A DNA stretch of 64,000 bases from NCBI GenBank assembly GCA_024635855.1, contig JAGXHZ010000046.1, forward strand, positions 66,572 to 130,571, written 5' to 3'. How positions within the stretch are numbered: position 1 is the first letter of the stretch; each line of letters begins with the position of its first letter. The stretch is from Sulfuricurvum sp. Lineage in GTDB: Bacteria > Campylobacterota > Campylobacteria > Campylobacterales > Sulfurimonadaceae. A program made the position numbers and the translations under genes. A model generated the notes under the pieces. That model saw only the letters and a list, made by a program, of their open reading frames with translations, had not been told where the DNA came from and ran no database searches. Positions 35,784 to 48,059 of this stretch are shown here, piece by piece.

Positions 35784-36457
35784 TGACAACCGCACGTAAA
35801 TCGTTTCTCCTCTCCCTTACCTTTCATGCCCTCATGGGTTCTTTGGCTTTTGGGGTACTAACCCAGCTCTCTACCCCCCCTAAACTTGTGAAAATCCCTA
35901 TGCATCACGTGACGCTGATCTCTCTCTCAAAACCCTCTCTAAAACCCCAACCTCTTCAACCGCCTCTCACGGAGAAAACAAAACCTCTTGTAAAAGAGCC
36001 ACAAAAGCCATTACTACAAAAACAGCTCGTTGCAAAAGAGCCGATAGCCATCGCACCCCCGATTCAATCTTCTGCAATCTCACATGTAATACCCGCCGAA
36101 GCCCCTGCACAGCCCTATGTTGCACCCGCACCGCCACCGGTAAAAGTATCACCTAAACCCGATCTAACGGCTGCGAAAAGATCATTTTTTGCCTCTTTGC
36201 GTACCTCGATACAGAGCCATTTACGCTATCCGACCGCGGCACGACGAAGAGGGATGGAAGGGGAGATCGATGTACGATTCACATTGGCGAATGATGGAAC
36301 GATTAATACCATTTCGGTTCAGCGGGGAGAGGCTATTTTCCATAATGCGGTCAAAACTGCCGTCTCCTCAGCTTCAGGTATTGATGTACCGAAAAATCTC
36401 GCAGACTCTTTACCGATGGAGATTGAACTGACGTTAGAATTTAAGCTAAACAGCTAA
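35780..36457 (+). CDS. tonB: TonB energy-coupling protein
   Basis: 225 aa. One N-terminal helix, a Pro/Lys-rich periplasm-spanning region, and a C-terminal TonB domain (YPTAARRRGMEGEIDVRFTL). ATG 35780 gives the usual ATGA overlap with the preceding gene and has GGA 7 nt upstream. It is dedicated to the receptor at the start of this operon. ExbB/ExbD are not in the window. Confidence 0.88.
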   Translation: MMTTARKSFLLSLTFHALMGSLAFGVLTQLSTPPKLVKIPMHHVTLISLSKPSLKPQPLQPPLTEKTKPLVKEPQKPLLQKQLVAKEPIAIAPPIQSSAISHVIPAEAPAQPYVAPAPPPVKVSPKPDLTAAKRSFFASLRTSIQSHLRYPTAARRRGMEGEIDVRFTLANDGTINTISVQRGEAIFHNAVKTAVSSASGIDVPKNLADSLPMEIELTLEFKLNS

Positions 36458-36530
36458 GAAATAAGCACAACTTAGCCCTATTTATGGTAGGATTAAGCTT
36501 ATTTAATTCGTCATCATATGAGGATTGTTC

Positions 36531-37519
36531 GTGTCCCTAAAATTACCCTTTTCTTCTTTAATTCTCTTTTTACTCTCTACGTATGCGCACGCTTACGAAT
36601 TGGGTCGTGGGGCACAAATAAACGATCATATCAATGTCGGCGGATACTTTTCGACAGAATTCGAAGCAGGCCGAAGTGATGAGACCTTTACCCTTGATGA
36701 TGTAGCCGTCATGGCCTATGGGGATATTAACCCAATGATTTCGTATTTGGCGGAGTTTGAAGCGGTCGGGTTTTACCATAAAAATCTCAGTAACGGAAAC
36801 GAGGGGGGAAGCCAAAAATTTCATGCCGAACGGCTGTACGGCGATCTGTGGATGTCGGATGATTTTAATGTCCGTTTCGGGAAACAAATCACCCCCATCG
36901 GGTATTGGAATATGGAGCCGATCAACGTTTTACGCGATACCACCTCCAACCCTCTTTACAGCAAGCTCCTTTTTCCAAAATTTCTAACTGGTATCGATAT
37001 CAACGGCTATGTACCGAGTACTGAGGGGTTGCGCTATCACCTTTTCGCCCAAAAAAATCGTGATTTGGATGAAGAGTATATCAATATTCCCAACACCCAC
37101 TTTACGGTTTAGCCGTTGAAAAAGAGTTTTCTATGGAGTGGAACGGAGGGGGAAGTGTAGGGGAATATATCACCAAGACCAATCAACGAACACGCTTTCT
37201 TCAAGCAAATGTCAAATACGATGATACCCAATGGCAATTTATGACAGAAATACTCTTTGCTAAAAGTGAATTTAATGACCGCCACAACAACTCTACCCTC
37301 TCAGGCTATGCGCAGGCAATGTATCATTATGTGCCTGAACACGCTGTAGTCGGAAGAATTGAGCATTATAACGACCATTTCTCTGACTATAAAGACACCA
37401 TCTTCACGCTGGGATATAGCTATCGCCCCCTTTATCCTGTCTCTTTAAAAGGGGAATACCAATGGCATTCTCAGAATGAGGAGAATCGTGCGCTCTTCTC
37501 TTTTTCGGTACTCTTCTGA
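36531..37519 (+). pseudogene. Porin-like outer-membrane protein, interrupted by a frameshift
   Basis: A GTG start (AGGA 6 nt upstream) with a signal peptide (YAHAYE) leads into a beta-barrel resembling phosphate-selective (OprO/P) porins. The frame ends at TAG 37110-37112. The next frame, from about 37100, continues with YGLAVEKEFSMEWNGGG and ends in FSFSVLF, a barrel end with terminal Phe. One extra T at TTT 37101-37103 would restore a protein of about 329 aa. It is therefore a pseudogene, a phase-switched gene, or an assembly error. It is directly followed by a phosphate-binding-like gene. Confidence 0.8.
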
Positions 37520-37920
37520 TGAAAACAATTACACTACTCCTTATTTTCGTTTCCACGATTTTCGGAGCACAATACAGTGTGATTATCTCAAAAAAAGCCG
37601 AGGTGGGGACATTATCCGCGCAACAGATTCGGGATATTTTTTTACAGAAACGGCACTCTTTAGGAAATCAGAAAATCATCCCCCTCAATTTAGTCGGTCA
37701 GGAGCCTTCTCGAATCGCTTTTGAGAGTGACGTTTTAGGTATGGGAAGAGATCGGTTAAACGCCTACTGGGTCAAACAACATTTCCAAGGAATCACCCCT
37801 CCGATCACCCAACCCTCACATGAATCAATCAAAGCGTTTGTCCAAAATGTGGAGGGGGCTATCGGATACATCCCCTCTTCCATGGCCGATGGCAGCGTAA
37901 AGGTGATCTATGAGTTTTAA
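37519..37920 (+). CDS. Short periplasmic phosphate-binding-like (PstS-type) protein
   Basis: 133 aa with a signal peptide. SAQQIRDIFLQKRHSLGNQK and the GAIGYIPSS end match the minimal PBP_like/PstS-like domain often found beside porins and sensor proteins. It starts at the last base of the porin stop and overlaps the HD-GYP gene by 11 bp. Likely a ligand sensor for that enzyme. Confidence 0.85.
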   Translation: MKTITLLLIFVSTIFGAQYSVIISKKAEVGTLSAQQIRDIFLQKRHSLGNQKIIPLNLVGQEPSRIAFESDVLGMGRDRLNAYWVKQHFQGITPPITQPSHESIKAFVQNVEGAIGYIPSSMADGSVKVIYEF

Positions 37921-39424
37921 ACTTAAAACCATTCTCCTCTTTTTAGGGGTCAGCCTTATCCCCTATGCATTGAGTATGATTTTGCTAGGCAGCTCGTTTC
38001 GTCAAGAACAATACAATGCCGTTACGCAAGAGATGAATACCCAGCTAAGCCTTACGGTAGAGCGAATCGATCAACATCTGCAAACCCTCCAAAACGATAT
38101 GGCATTTATTGCCAAATCAGAAGTTATGAACGATCTCTACACTCAAGATTTGGATCGTCGTATCAGTACCATGCTTCTCTCTAAGAAAAATGATATGAAG
38201 ATGAGCGGTGACTTTTATGTTATAGACTTGAACCGTAAAATTATTGCTTCCAGTGACTTTAGCACTATTTCAAAAATCAAATCCATACAACCTTTTTTTA
38301 CAATCCCCATTCACTCATCCTTTAGCCAAGAAAAAATTGCTGAACTCATCGTCACCTATCCGCTCGAAAATTTCCAACCATTTTTTTCCAACTCTCCGCA
38401 GCGCCATTATTATCTCAAGCATCGTGATGGAACCATCGCGCTTCGACCCAATGTTTTTGAAGAATCGCTCCAAGTCTCCCATCCGCTCAAACATCAGCCG
38501 GAACTAACGATTGTTTTGGAAGAGGAAAAAGGGTTCGCTTACCGATTGCTCTACAAATATGAACAATGGTTTATCGCTCTACTGATCGCGGGTGCCATTT
38601 TTATAGCCGCCGCTGCCTATTATATTGCTACGGGGCTTATCCGCCCTGTTATTGCCCTCTCCGATACGGCCAAAAAAATCACTCGAACCCAAGATTACAC
38701 TCAGCAAGTTTCGCTCGATCGGGATGATGAAATCGGGCAGCTTTCCGATGCTTTCAATACGATGATCGGCGGGATGGATAAAGCGTTAGATGAAATCACC
38801 ACCCTCAACCATGAGATCGAAGATACACAGCGTGAAGTCGTTTTTACAATGGGTTCCATCGGGGAGAGCCGTTCGAAAGAGACGGGAAATCATGTCAAAA
38901 GAGTGGCAGAATATTCCAAACTTCTTGCCCTGTATTACGGCCTTAATGAAGAAGATGCTGAGATGCTCAGACAAGCTTCTCCTATGCATGATATCGGAAA
39001 AGTAGCCATCCCTGATGCTGTTTTGAACAAACCGGGTCGTTTTGATGAGGAAGAGCGGCGTATTATGGATACCCACGCCGAACTAGGGTATGAGATGCTC
39101 CAGCACTCCAACCGACCTCTCCTTAAAATGGCAGCTACGGTAGCGTATGAACATCATGAAAAATACAATGGAAGCGGGTATCCAAGAGGCTTGAGCGGTG
39201 AAGAGATCCATATCTACGGCCGTATTACGGCATTGGCCGATGTGTTTGATGCGCTGGGGAGTGATCGTGTCTACAAGAAGGCATGGGATGATGAGAAAAT
39301 CTTTTCCCTCTTCAGGGAAGAGCGCGGTGAACATTTCGATCCGAAACTGATCGATATCTTTTTTGAACGTTTAGATGAATTTCTCGCGATTCGTGAGACC
39401 TTTAAAGATACCCACGAATCTTAA
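37910..39424 (+). CDS. Membrane HAMP-HD-GYP c-di-GMP phosphodiesterase
   Basis: 504 aa. Helix at ~5-25, periplasmic domain to ~220, second helix (~222-245), HAMP, then an HD-GYP domain with HDIGKVAIP and HHEKYNGSGYP. HD and GYP residues are intact, so it should hydrolyse c-di-GMP to GMP. The periplasmic domain and the overlapping binding-protein gene suggest regulation by a phosphate-like or anionic ligand. A porin for the same ligand would be the frameshifted gene upstream. Confidence 0.93.
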   Translation: MSFKLKTILLFLGVSLIPYALSMILLGSSFRQEQYNAVTQEMNTQLSLTVERIDQHLQTLQNDMAFIAKSEVMNDLYTQDLDRRISTMLLSKKNDMKMSGDFYVIDLNRKIIASSDFSTISKIKSIQPFFTIPIHSSFSQEKIAELIVTYPLENFQPFFSNSPQRHYYLKHRDGTIALRPNVFEESLQVSHPLKHQPELTIVLEEEKGFAYRLLYKYEQWFIALLIAGAIFIAAAAYYIATGLIRPVIALSDTAKKITRTQDYTQQVSLDRDDEIGQLSDAFNTMIGGMDKALDEITTLNHEIEDTQREVVFTMGSIGESRSKETGNHVKRVAEYSKLLALYYGLNEEDAEMLRQASPMHDIGKVAIPDAVLNKPGRFDEEERRIMDTHAELGYEMLQHSNRPLLKMAATVAYEHHEKYNGSGYPRGLSGEEIHIYGRITALADVFDALGSDRVYKKAWDDEKIFSLFREERGEHFDPKLIDIFFERLDEFLAIRETFKDTHES

Positions 39425-39449
39425 AGCAATTTTACTTTCCACTGTAAAG

Positions 39450-42225
<2,776 letters not shown>

Positions 42226-42273
42226 AATAACTCCTCTTTATTTTCTTCTATTATAGACAAACTTAGATACTGT

Positions 42274-42285
42274 AGTGTTAACACT
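42274..42285. promoter_or_regulatory. 12-bp palindrome in the b561-katG divergent promoter region
   Basis: AGTGTTAACACT is a perfect palindrome, about 50 bp upstream of the b561 start and 128 bp upstream of the divergent gene at 42413. A peroxide-responsive repressor site is conceivable, but it does not match PerR or OxyR consensus well. Confidence 0.3.
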
Positions 42286-42412
42286 TTATCAATCTGGAAA
42301 TAATTATTTTCAGGCTGTTTAAAATTTTGTAGAAATTATTTAGCCCAATAAATTTAGTTTTTCTTATAAGATGAGAGGGTACCATTTAGTTATCTTGAGT
42401 CAGGAGTTCCTT

Positions 42413-42934
42413 ATGAAACCTCTATTGATTGCCCTTAGTTTTTTTACTGCCGCGGCTTTGGCCTGCGGTAATCCATCCAACAGTTTTAACAGCGGATACA
42501 GCGCTCATTCGACTCCGGCATTGATCGAACCGATCACCTATGCACTGGATCAGATAGGAATGGGAGACAACAGCGATATTCGAACGGCTATTCATCTTTA
42601 TAAAAAGGAGGTCCGTTCATTGACCCCTTCGATTCCTACCGAAGCGTTCCAAGGGAGTAATTTCAACCCGGGGGCTTACGCTCTTAACTCTCCCGATGCA
42701 AAAGCACTCAAAGCACAAATTGATCTATTTGACACCATTTATCTGATTCTCAGTGACGAACAAAAAAAACAGTTCCCGACCCTCATCGGGATCTATCAGC
42801 ACCATATGAAGTTTATAAATAGTTCTAAAATGTGTGCCGGTCAAAAAAAAGGATGCAACAACGATAAAAGTAAATCCTGTGGTGCGAAAAGTTGCGATAC
42901 CCCTAAAAACATAAAACTCACCCCAAAACGCTAA
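42413..42934 (+). CDS. Secreted protein with Spy/LTxxQ-like segment and Cys-rich tail
   Basis: 173 aa from ATG 42413 (AGGAG upstream). Signal peptide (cleavage near ALACG). A helical middle with LSDEQKKQFPTLIGIY resembles the LTxxQ motif of Spy/CpxP periplasmic chaperones. The tail is Lys/Cys-rich (KMCAGQKKGCNNDKSKSCG and SCDTPKN) and probably binds metal. Function unknown; perhaps an envelope-stress or metal sensor. Confidence 0.7.
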   Translation: MKPLLIALSFFTAAALACGNPSNSFNSGYSAHSTPALIEPITYALDQIGMGDNSDIRTAIHLYKKEVRSLTPSIPTEAFQGSNFNPGAYALNSPDAKALKAQIDLFDTIYLILSDEQKKQFPTLIGIYQHHMKFINSSKMCAGQKKGCNNDKSKSCGAKSCDTPKNIKLTPKR

Positions 42935-42943
42935 GATGCGGTA

Positions 42944-42952
42944 TGGTATAAT
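42944..42952 (+). promoter_or_regulatory. Extended -10 promoter of leuC
   Basis: TGGTATAAT fits an extended -10 (TGnTATAAT) 35 bp upstream of the leuC start. AAAGG lies just before the ATG. Confidence 0.6.
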
Positions 42953-42986
42953 CGCGCCATTATTTACACCTTAAAAGGTTATTATT

Positions 42987-44255
42987 ATGCGCCAAACCAT
43001 TACTGAAAAAATATTCTCCGAGCACGTTGGACGTACCGTATACGCGGGTGAAATCGTCCGTTCCCCTATCGATATGGTTATCGGTAACGACATTACGACC
43101 CCTATCTCGATCAAAGCATTCGAAGATTCAGGTGCGACTAAACTTGCGAATCCTGAGGGATTCTCAATCGTCCTTGATCACTTTATCCCCGCCAAAGATA
43201 TCGCTTCCGCCAACCAAGCACGTATCAGCCGTGATTTCGCTAAAAAATATCAGATGAAACACTTTTTCGACGAAAAAGATATGGGAATCGAACACGCTCT
43301 TCTTCCGGAAAAAGGGTTGGTCATTCCGGGTGATGTCATCATCGGTGCCGATTCGCATACCTGTACGCATGGAGCATTAGGGGCTTTCTCCACAGGGATG
43401 GGTTCAACTGACCTTGCATTTGCCATGATCACAGGAGGAAACTGGTTTAAAGTCCCTGAATCGATCAAAGTCATATTGAGCGGTAAGCCGGGAAAATACA
43501 CTACGGGTAAAGATATTATTTTGGAGATTATCCGTATGATCGGGGTGGATGGCGCGCTATACCGCACTCTCGAATTTACCGGAAGCACGATCCCTTACCT
43601 CAGTATGGATGACCGTTTCAGTATGTGTAATATGGCAATCGAAGCGGGGGCAAAAAGCGGCATCGTCGCGTATGACGAAATCACGGCGGAATTCCTCGCC
43701 GATAAGCCGCTTGCTCGCGAACCAAAAATTTATCATTCTGACGACGACGCAACCTACGTTCAAATCCTTGAAATCGATGTGGCCAATCTCGAACCGGTTA
43801 TCGCGTATCCGTTCTTACCCTCCAACGGACACAGCCTCACCCAAGCCGTCAGTGACAACATCAAAATCGATCAAGCTTTTATCGGAAGCTGTACGAACGG
43901 TCGCTTGTCTGACCTTAAAATTGCCGCTGAGATCCTCAAAGGCAAACGTGTTCACCCCGACGTCCGTCTTATCGTCACACCGGGGACACAGAGAATCGTC
44001 CGTGAAGCAACCAAAGCGGGATATATCGACATCATCATCGATGCGGGCGGGGTCGTTTCTAACCCAACCTGCGGTGCATGTTTGGGCGGATATATGGGAA
44101 TTTTAGGAGATAACGAAGTGGCCGTTGCAACGACCAACCGTAACTTCGTGGGACGTATGGGTTCACGCAGCTCCAAAGTTTACCTTGCCAACTCTGCCGT
44201 GGCTGCGGCTTCGGCAATTACGGGCTATATCACCGACCCTGCATCCATTCAATAA
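42987..44255 (+). CDS. leuC: 3-isopropylmalate dehydratase large subunit
   Basis: 422 aa. Aconitase-family enzyme for the second step of leucine synthesis. The 4Fe-4S ligands are in GSCTNGRLSDL and PTCGACLGG, and DSHTCTHGALGAFSTGMGST is present. At about 420 aa it belongs to the shorter archaeal-like/LeuC2 (HacA-like) form. leuD is not adjacent, so it must lie elsewhere; homoaconitase-like use is less likely but cannot be excluded. Confidence 0.93.
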   Translation: MRQTITEKIFSEHVGRTVYAGEIVRSPIDMVIGNDITTPISIKAFEDSGATKLANPEGFSIVLDHFIPAKDIASANQARISRDFAKKYQMKHFFDEKDMGIEHALLPEKGLVIPGDVIIGADSHTCTHGALGAFSTGMGSTDLAFAMITGGNWFKVPESIKVILSGKPGKYTTGKDIILEIIRMIGVDGALYRTLEFTGSTIPYLSMDDRFSMCNMAIEAGAKSGIVAYDEITAEFLADKPLAREPKIYHSDDDATYVQILEIDVANLEPVIAYPFLPSNGHSLTQAVSDNIKIDQAFIGSCTNGRLSDLKIAAEILKGKRVHPDVRLIVTPGTQRIVREATKAGYIDIIIDAGGVVSNPTCGACLGGYMGILGDNEVAVATTNRNFVGRMGSRSSKVYLANSAVAAASAITGYITDPASIQ

Positions 44256-44279
44256 TATCTTAATCGTAAGGAGAGGTTC

Positions 44280-44741
44280 ATGCGTTCATTCACACTTGCC
44301 GCTGTATTATTTTTAGCTTCTAGCTTAAATGCTTTGGATTTCGGTTCACTCATGCAAAGCGTAACACCCGTTGCCCAAAGTGCAACACCTACGGTCGATG
44401 CCTCTTTGAGTTCTAATCCTCTTATCAAAAATCTCACTACTACACTTGGGGTCACTCCGACCCAAGCAATCGGCGGAACCGCGGCTATCATCAATGATGC
44501 CAAAGGAAATATGAAGCCTGCGGATTTTACCGAGCTTACCAAACAAATGCCTCAGGCCGGAACTTTACTCGGTGCGGCACCCTCAGGGATGCTAGCCCTT
44601 GGCAACGTAACATCCCAATTCTCTTTTTTAGGGATGGATGCTTCAATGATCACAAAATTTTCACCTTTGGTACTCCAATACCTCCAAAGCGGTACAACTC
44701 CGGGAATGGATAAAATCCTCGCCACCGCATTTGCTCAATAA
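44280..44741 (+). CDS. DUF2780-like secreted protein
   Basis: 153 aa with a signal peptide. The mature part, GVTPTQAIGGTAAIINDAKG and KQMPQAGTLLGAAPS, follows the DUF2780 pattern. Function unknown. AAGGAG precedes the ATG. The stop overlaps the start of mobA (TAATG). Confidence 0.8.
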   Translation: MRSFTLAAVLFLASSLNALDFGSLMQSVTPVAQSATPTVDASLSSNPLIKNLTTTLGVTPTQAIGGTAAIINDAKGNMKPADFTELTKQMPQAGTLLGAAPSGMLALGNVTSQFSFLGMDASMITKFSPLVLQYLQSGTTPGMDKILATAFAQ

Positions 44742-45322
44742 TGTTTTCTCTCTCTTGTGTTCTCTTTGCAGGTGGTAAAAGTTCTCGCATGGGGGAAGAT
44801 AAATCTCTCCTCCCTTTTGGCGGCTACACTACCCTCACAGAGTTTCAATATACGCGCTTAAAAAGGATTTTTAGTCGAGTCTGTATCTCGACAAAAAATC
44901 GGAATAAATTTGACTTTGACGGTGACTTTATCCTCGATCCCATCTCTGCCGACTTTGCACCGACAGCGGGGTTTGTAAGTGCGCTAAGAGCATTGGAAGA
45001 TGAGCGAATAATGGTGTTGAGTGTCGATACTCCGTTTGTGGATGAGAGAGTATTTCAGACCCTGATCGATGCCGATTCGCCAGAACTTGATGCGGTAATC
45101 GCCCGAACAAGCGAGGGGAACCACCCGATATGCGGTATATACCATCGCTCTTTATTGGAAGATTTTGAACGTATGTTAACTGATGGAGATCACCGCTTAG
45201 GGAAACTGCTCGCCTCTTCCCACACCCGCTTTGTCGATTTTACCGACGAAGCACCCTTTAGCAACCTCAACCATCCTCACGAATACCAAGAAGCACTCGA
45301 ACGTTTCACTGCTCGTCCATGA
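44741..45322 (+). CDS. mobA: Molybdenum cofactor guanylyltransferase
   Basis: 193 aa. LFAGGKSSRMGEDKSLLPFGG is the nucleotide-binding signature of MobA, which adds GMP to Mo-molybdopterin to give the bis-MGD cofactor used by DMSO-reductase-family enzymes. LSVDTPFVD is the metal-site region. Such an enzyme is encoded at 53823 in this window. Coupled by TAATG to the preceding gene and by 4 bp to the next. Confidence 0.9.
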   Translation: MFSLSCVLFAGGKSSRMGEDKSLLPFGGYTTLTEFQYTRLKRIFSRVCISTKNRNKFDFDGDFILDPISADFAPTAGFVSALRALEDERIMVLSVDTPFVDERVFQTLIDADSPELDAVIARTSEGNHPICGIYHRSLLEDFERMLTDGDHRLGKLLASSHTRFVDFTDEAPFSNLNHPHEYQEALERFTARP

Positions 45323-46431
45323 AACCTCTTTTTCCGCTGATCATCACCCTCTTTTTTAGCATGGTGCACTATTTGGGATATACCCGTATAATTCGCCATT
45401 TACATGTATCCGCGAGAACAAAAACAGTGTTCAAAATCCTGTTGATCCTCAACATGATCGGCATTATCGGCTATCTCCTCAGCCGCTACCTCTTCAGCCC
45501 TCCCAAAACCCTCTATTTTATCCTCTCATTAAGCATCGGAGTCGGCTTCATCCTTTTTCTCAGCATTGTATTGTATGAATTGCTCCATTTTTTACAGCGC
45601 CGTATCCCGTTTGATCCACAAAAAAGGGCATTCTTTAAACGCTCCAGCGATTTGGGTTTTTTAGGATTAGGGAGTGCTTATTTTTCAGCAGCGGTGATCG
45701 AGGGGTCCAAAGATCCCATAGCCACCTTTGTCACGGTAGAGCAAAACCGTTTTGATGGCAAATCCTACCGTATTGTCCAAATCAGCGATATGCACATCGG
45801 CGGACTGATTGACCGTGAATTTGTTGCCAAAAGTGTTACCATGGTAAATGCGCTGCAACCCGATCTTGTCTGCATCACAGGTGATCTCTCCGATGCCCAC
45901 ATCGATCAGATCAAAGAGGCGGTTGATGAGTTACGCCAGCTCAAAAGCCGGTTCGGTACCTATTACGTCGTGGGCAATCATGAATATTTTCACTCTCTGG
46001 AAAGCACCGTCGCTCATCTCAAGGCACTGGGTATTCATGTCCTCGAAAACCGCTCCACGCTAATCAATGGAGATTTTTACATCGTGGGGGTTTATGATCT
46101 CTTTGGGTTTAGGGCACTCCATCATCTCCCCGATATTGCTCAAGCAGCACAGGGGATTCCTCACAATACCCCGACATTGCTCTTAGCCCATCAACCCAAA
46201 TATGTCGATTATTTAGGTGATTTCACCCCTTCACTGATTCTCAGCGGACATACACACGGCGGGCAAATCTGGCCTTTTCACTATTTGGTAAAACTGGTAC
46301 AGCCCTATCTCAAAGGTCTCTATACACTAGGAGATAATCACCATATCTATGTCAACAGCGGCATAGGTTTTTGGGGTCCTCCGATGAGGCTTGGCTCCAA
46401 CGCCGAAATTACCTGTATTAGTTGGTCATAA
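45319..46431 (+). CDS. Membrane metallophosphoesterase (YaeI-like)
   Basis: 370 aa. Three or four N-terminal helices, then a calcineurin-type domain: QISDMHIGG, TGDLSDAH, GNHEYFHS, LLAHQPK and LSGHTHGGQ. Relatives act on lipid-linked or membrane phospho-substrates. The start overlaps mobA by 4 bp. Substrate unknown. Confidence 0.88.
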   Translation: MKPLFPLIITLFFSMVHYLGYTRIIRHLHVSARTKTVFKILLILNMIGIIGYLLSRYLFSPPKTLYFILSLSIGVGFILFLSIVLYELLHFLQRRIPFDPQKRAFFKRSSDLGFLGLGSAYFSAAVIEGSKDPIATFVTVEQNRFDGKSYRIVQISDMHIGGLIDREFVAKSVTMVNALQPDLVCITGDLSDAHIDQIKEAVDELRQLKSRFGTYYVVGNHEYFHSLESTVAHLKALGIHVLENRSTLINGDFYIVGVYDLFGFRALHHLPDIAQAAQGIPHNTPTLLLAHQPKYVDYLGDFTPSLILSGHTHGGQIWPFHYLVKLVQPYLKGLYTLGDNHHIYVNSGIGFWGPPMRLGSNAEITCISWS

Positions 46432-46434
46432 CGT

Positions 46435-47316
46435 TTACTCTTCCGCACACTTTTTGCACGGCTCTTTCTCACTTTTGCGGACCAAATAAATAAATACTGC
46501 AAAAACAAGGAGTAAAAAGGCTAACGCGGCAATCAAAGTCGATGCATACGGCAAGTCTTTATAATCGTGGAGAGCGATTTTAAAGACTACCAGCAACGCT
46601 TCAATCAACAATGCAATAATAATCGATACTGAAAAGTTCAGAAGCGTTTTCGCATTAAATGCATCACTTACATGCTGTGTACGAGGTAATACCTCTTGTT
46701 CGAAAATCGTTTTTCCCAAATCGTATACCGCAAGACCTAAAGTCAAAGCAATAATCGGCTTAAACACCGTATCCATACTCAGCGGTTCTGCTCCGAAAAT
46801 ATATCCTCCAAACGTATAAAAGCCGTACAATACGACAAAGACTCCAAAAAAGAGGAGCCCGCCGCCGATAACTGCGTAGGAGGAACGATTGATCTGCTTG
46901 AAAACATCATTTTTCTCGATGAGATCAAACCGTTCTAACAATTTACGTACCCGAAAATCTAAAAAGAGATACCCTTCTGAAACGGCATAAACCACCGTAA
47001 TGCACAAATGACCCGTTGCCGTTGAGATATAGGGTTCACTTACATGGTACCCTTTTTGAATCGCCACCTCATCGACCAAATACGTGCGATCAACTCCTGC
47101 GTGATGTCCCTCTTCGCGGTCGGCGTAAATATTAGGTGAATTTTGAACAAATCCCTCATCGCATTGATACACCAGCTCCAAACTCGGAAACGTTTTATAA
47201 AGCCGTTCTGCGAGTTGTACGTTGAAGGTTTTTAAACTAACTCTACCTAAAGATGTAAGAATAAATTTTTCGATCAACGGGGCATTGGCAGCGTAACTTC
47301 GTACTAAATTTTGCAT
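46435..47316 (-). CDS. PDC-sensor-like membrane protein
   Basis: 293 aa. The N-terminal ~130 residues resemble a single PDC/Cache-like sensor (VAIQKGYHVSEPYISTATGH is typical). The rest has four helices and a short Cys-containing tail (CKKCAEE). There is no output domain such as a kinase, MCP or GGDEF. It may be a sensor that signals through another protein. Confidence 0.75.
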   Translation of the reverse strand: MQNLVRSYAANAPLIEKFILTSLGRVSLKTFNVQLAERLYKTFPSLELVYQCDEGFVQNSPNIYADREEGHHAGVDRTYLVDEVAIQKGYHVSEPYISTATGHLCITVVYAVSEGYLFLDFRVRKLLERFDLIEKNDVFKQINRSSYAVIGGGLLFFGVFVVLYGFYTFGGYIFGAEPLSMDTVFKPIIALTLGLAVYDLGKTIFEQEVLPRTQHVSDAFNAKTLLNFSVSIIIALLIEALLVVFKIALHDYKDLPYASTLIAALAFLLLVFAVFIYLVRKSEKEPCKKCAEE

Positions 47317-47539
47317 CTGTTCCCCTTAATATTAATTTTTTTTGATTTTTTTATAAAGTCTTGCCCTGTACTGTAGTCATCAGCACAAAGCAATTCTATG
47401 AAACTTGAAGGAGGTTATGAGCATTTTGGAATTACGTGCTATCCTTTAGCTCCACCAAAATCTCATGACAAAACTATAGCCCATTTTTTATTCTCATTAT
47501 GATTATTTTTTAATCACTCTCCAATTTACCCCTCTTAGC

Positions 47540-47545
47540 TATAAT
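47540..47545 (+). promoter_or_regulatory. -10 element of the moaC operon
   Basis: Perfect TATAAT 25 bp upstream of moaC, at the end of a 254-bp spacer with no other convincing gene. Confidence 0.5.
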
Positions 47546-47570
47546 AATGAAAATACTACACAATAGAGAA

Positions 47571-48059
47571 ATGATGAAGTTAACCCATCTCGATGAACGC
47601 GACCGTCCTAAAATGGTAGATGTTTCCGATAAAACGACCACCTCACGCATTGCGGTTGCCAGTGGACTCATTACGATGAGCCAAGCCGCCTTTGATGCGG
47701 TCATTACCCAAACCGCTAAAAAAGGGCCGGTGCTCCAAACCGCAGTTATTGCCGCAATCATGGGGACAAAAAAAACCAGTGATCTTATCCCGATGTGCCA
47801 TCCCCTTAATCTCAGCGGAGTAAACTGTGATATAGAGGAACTCCATGCTCTTCCGGGTTTTAAACTTACGGTCACGGCAAAGCTCAGTGGACAAACGGGT
47901 GTGGAGATGGAAGCCCTTACCGGAACCAGTATAGGATTGCTTACCATTTATGATATGCTCAAAGCTATTGATAAATCGATGGTGATAGGGCCTATTCAAC
48001 TTGAAACCAAATCAGGAGGCAAAAGTGGTGATTATCAACGAAGAAACGAAGAAGCTTGA
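47571..48059 (+). CDS. moaC: Cyclic pyranopterin monophosphate synthase
   Basis: 162 aa. Second half of the first Moco synthesis step, making cPMP. Conserved [21 protein letters not shown] (catalytic Cys/His), [12 protein letters not shown] and YDMLKAIDK are all present. ATG 47571 or 47574 is used; the longer frame to 47547 is unlikely. The tail of the gene overlaps the DUF493 gene. Confidence 0.95.
   Translation: MMKLTHLDERDRPKMVDVSDKTTTSRIAVASGLITMSQAAFDAVITQTAKKGPVLQTAVIAAIMGTKKTSDLIPMCHPLNLSGVNCDIEELHALPGFKLTVTAKLSGQTGVEMEALTGTSIGLLTIYDMLKAIDKSMVIGPIQLETKSGGKSGDYQRRNEEA

Noticed and set aside
47398..47505. Short frames in the moaC upstream spacer, including ATG 47417 after GGAGG (10 residues).
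   Set aside because: Spacing of GGAGG to ATG is only 2 nt and the peptides have no conserved feature; a leader peptide is possible but unsupported.
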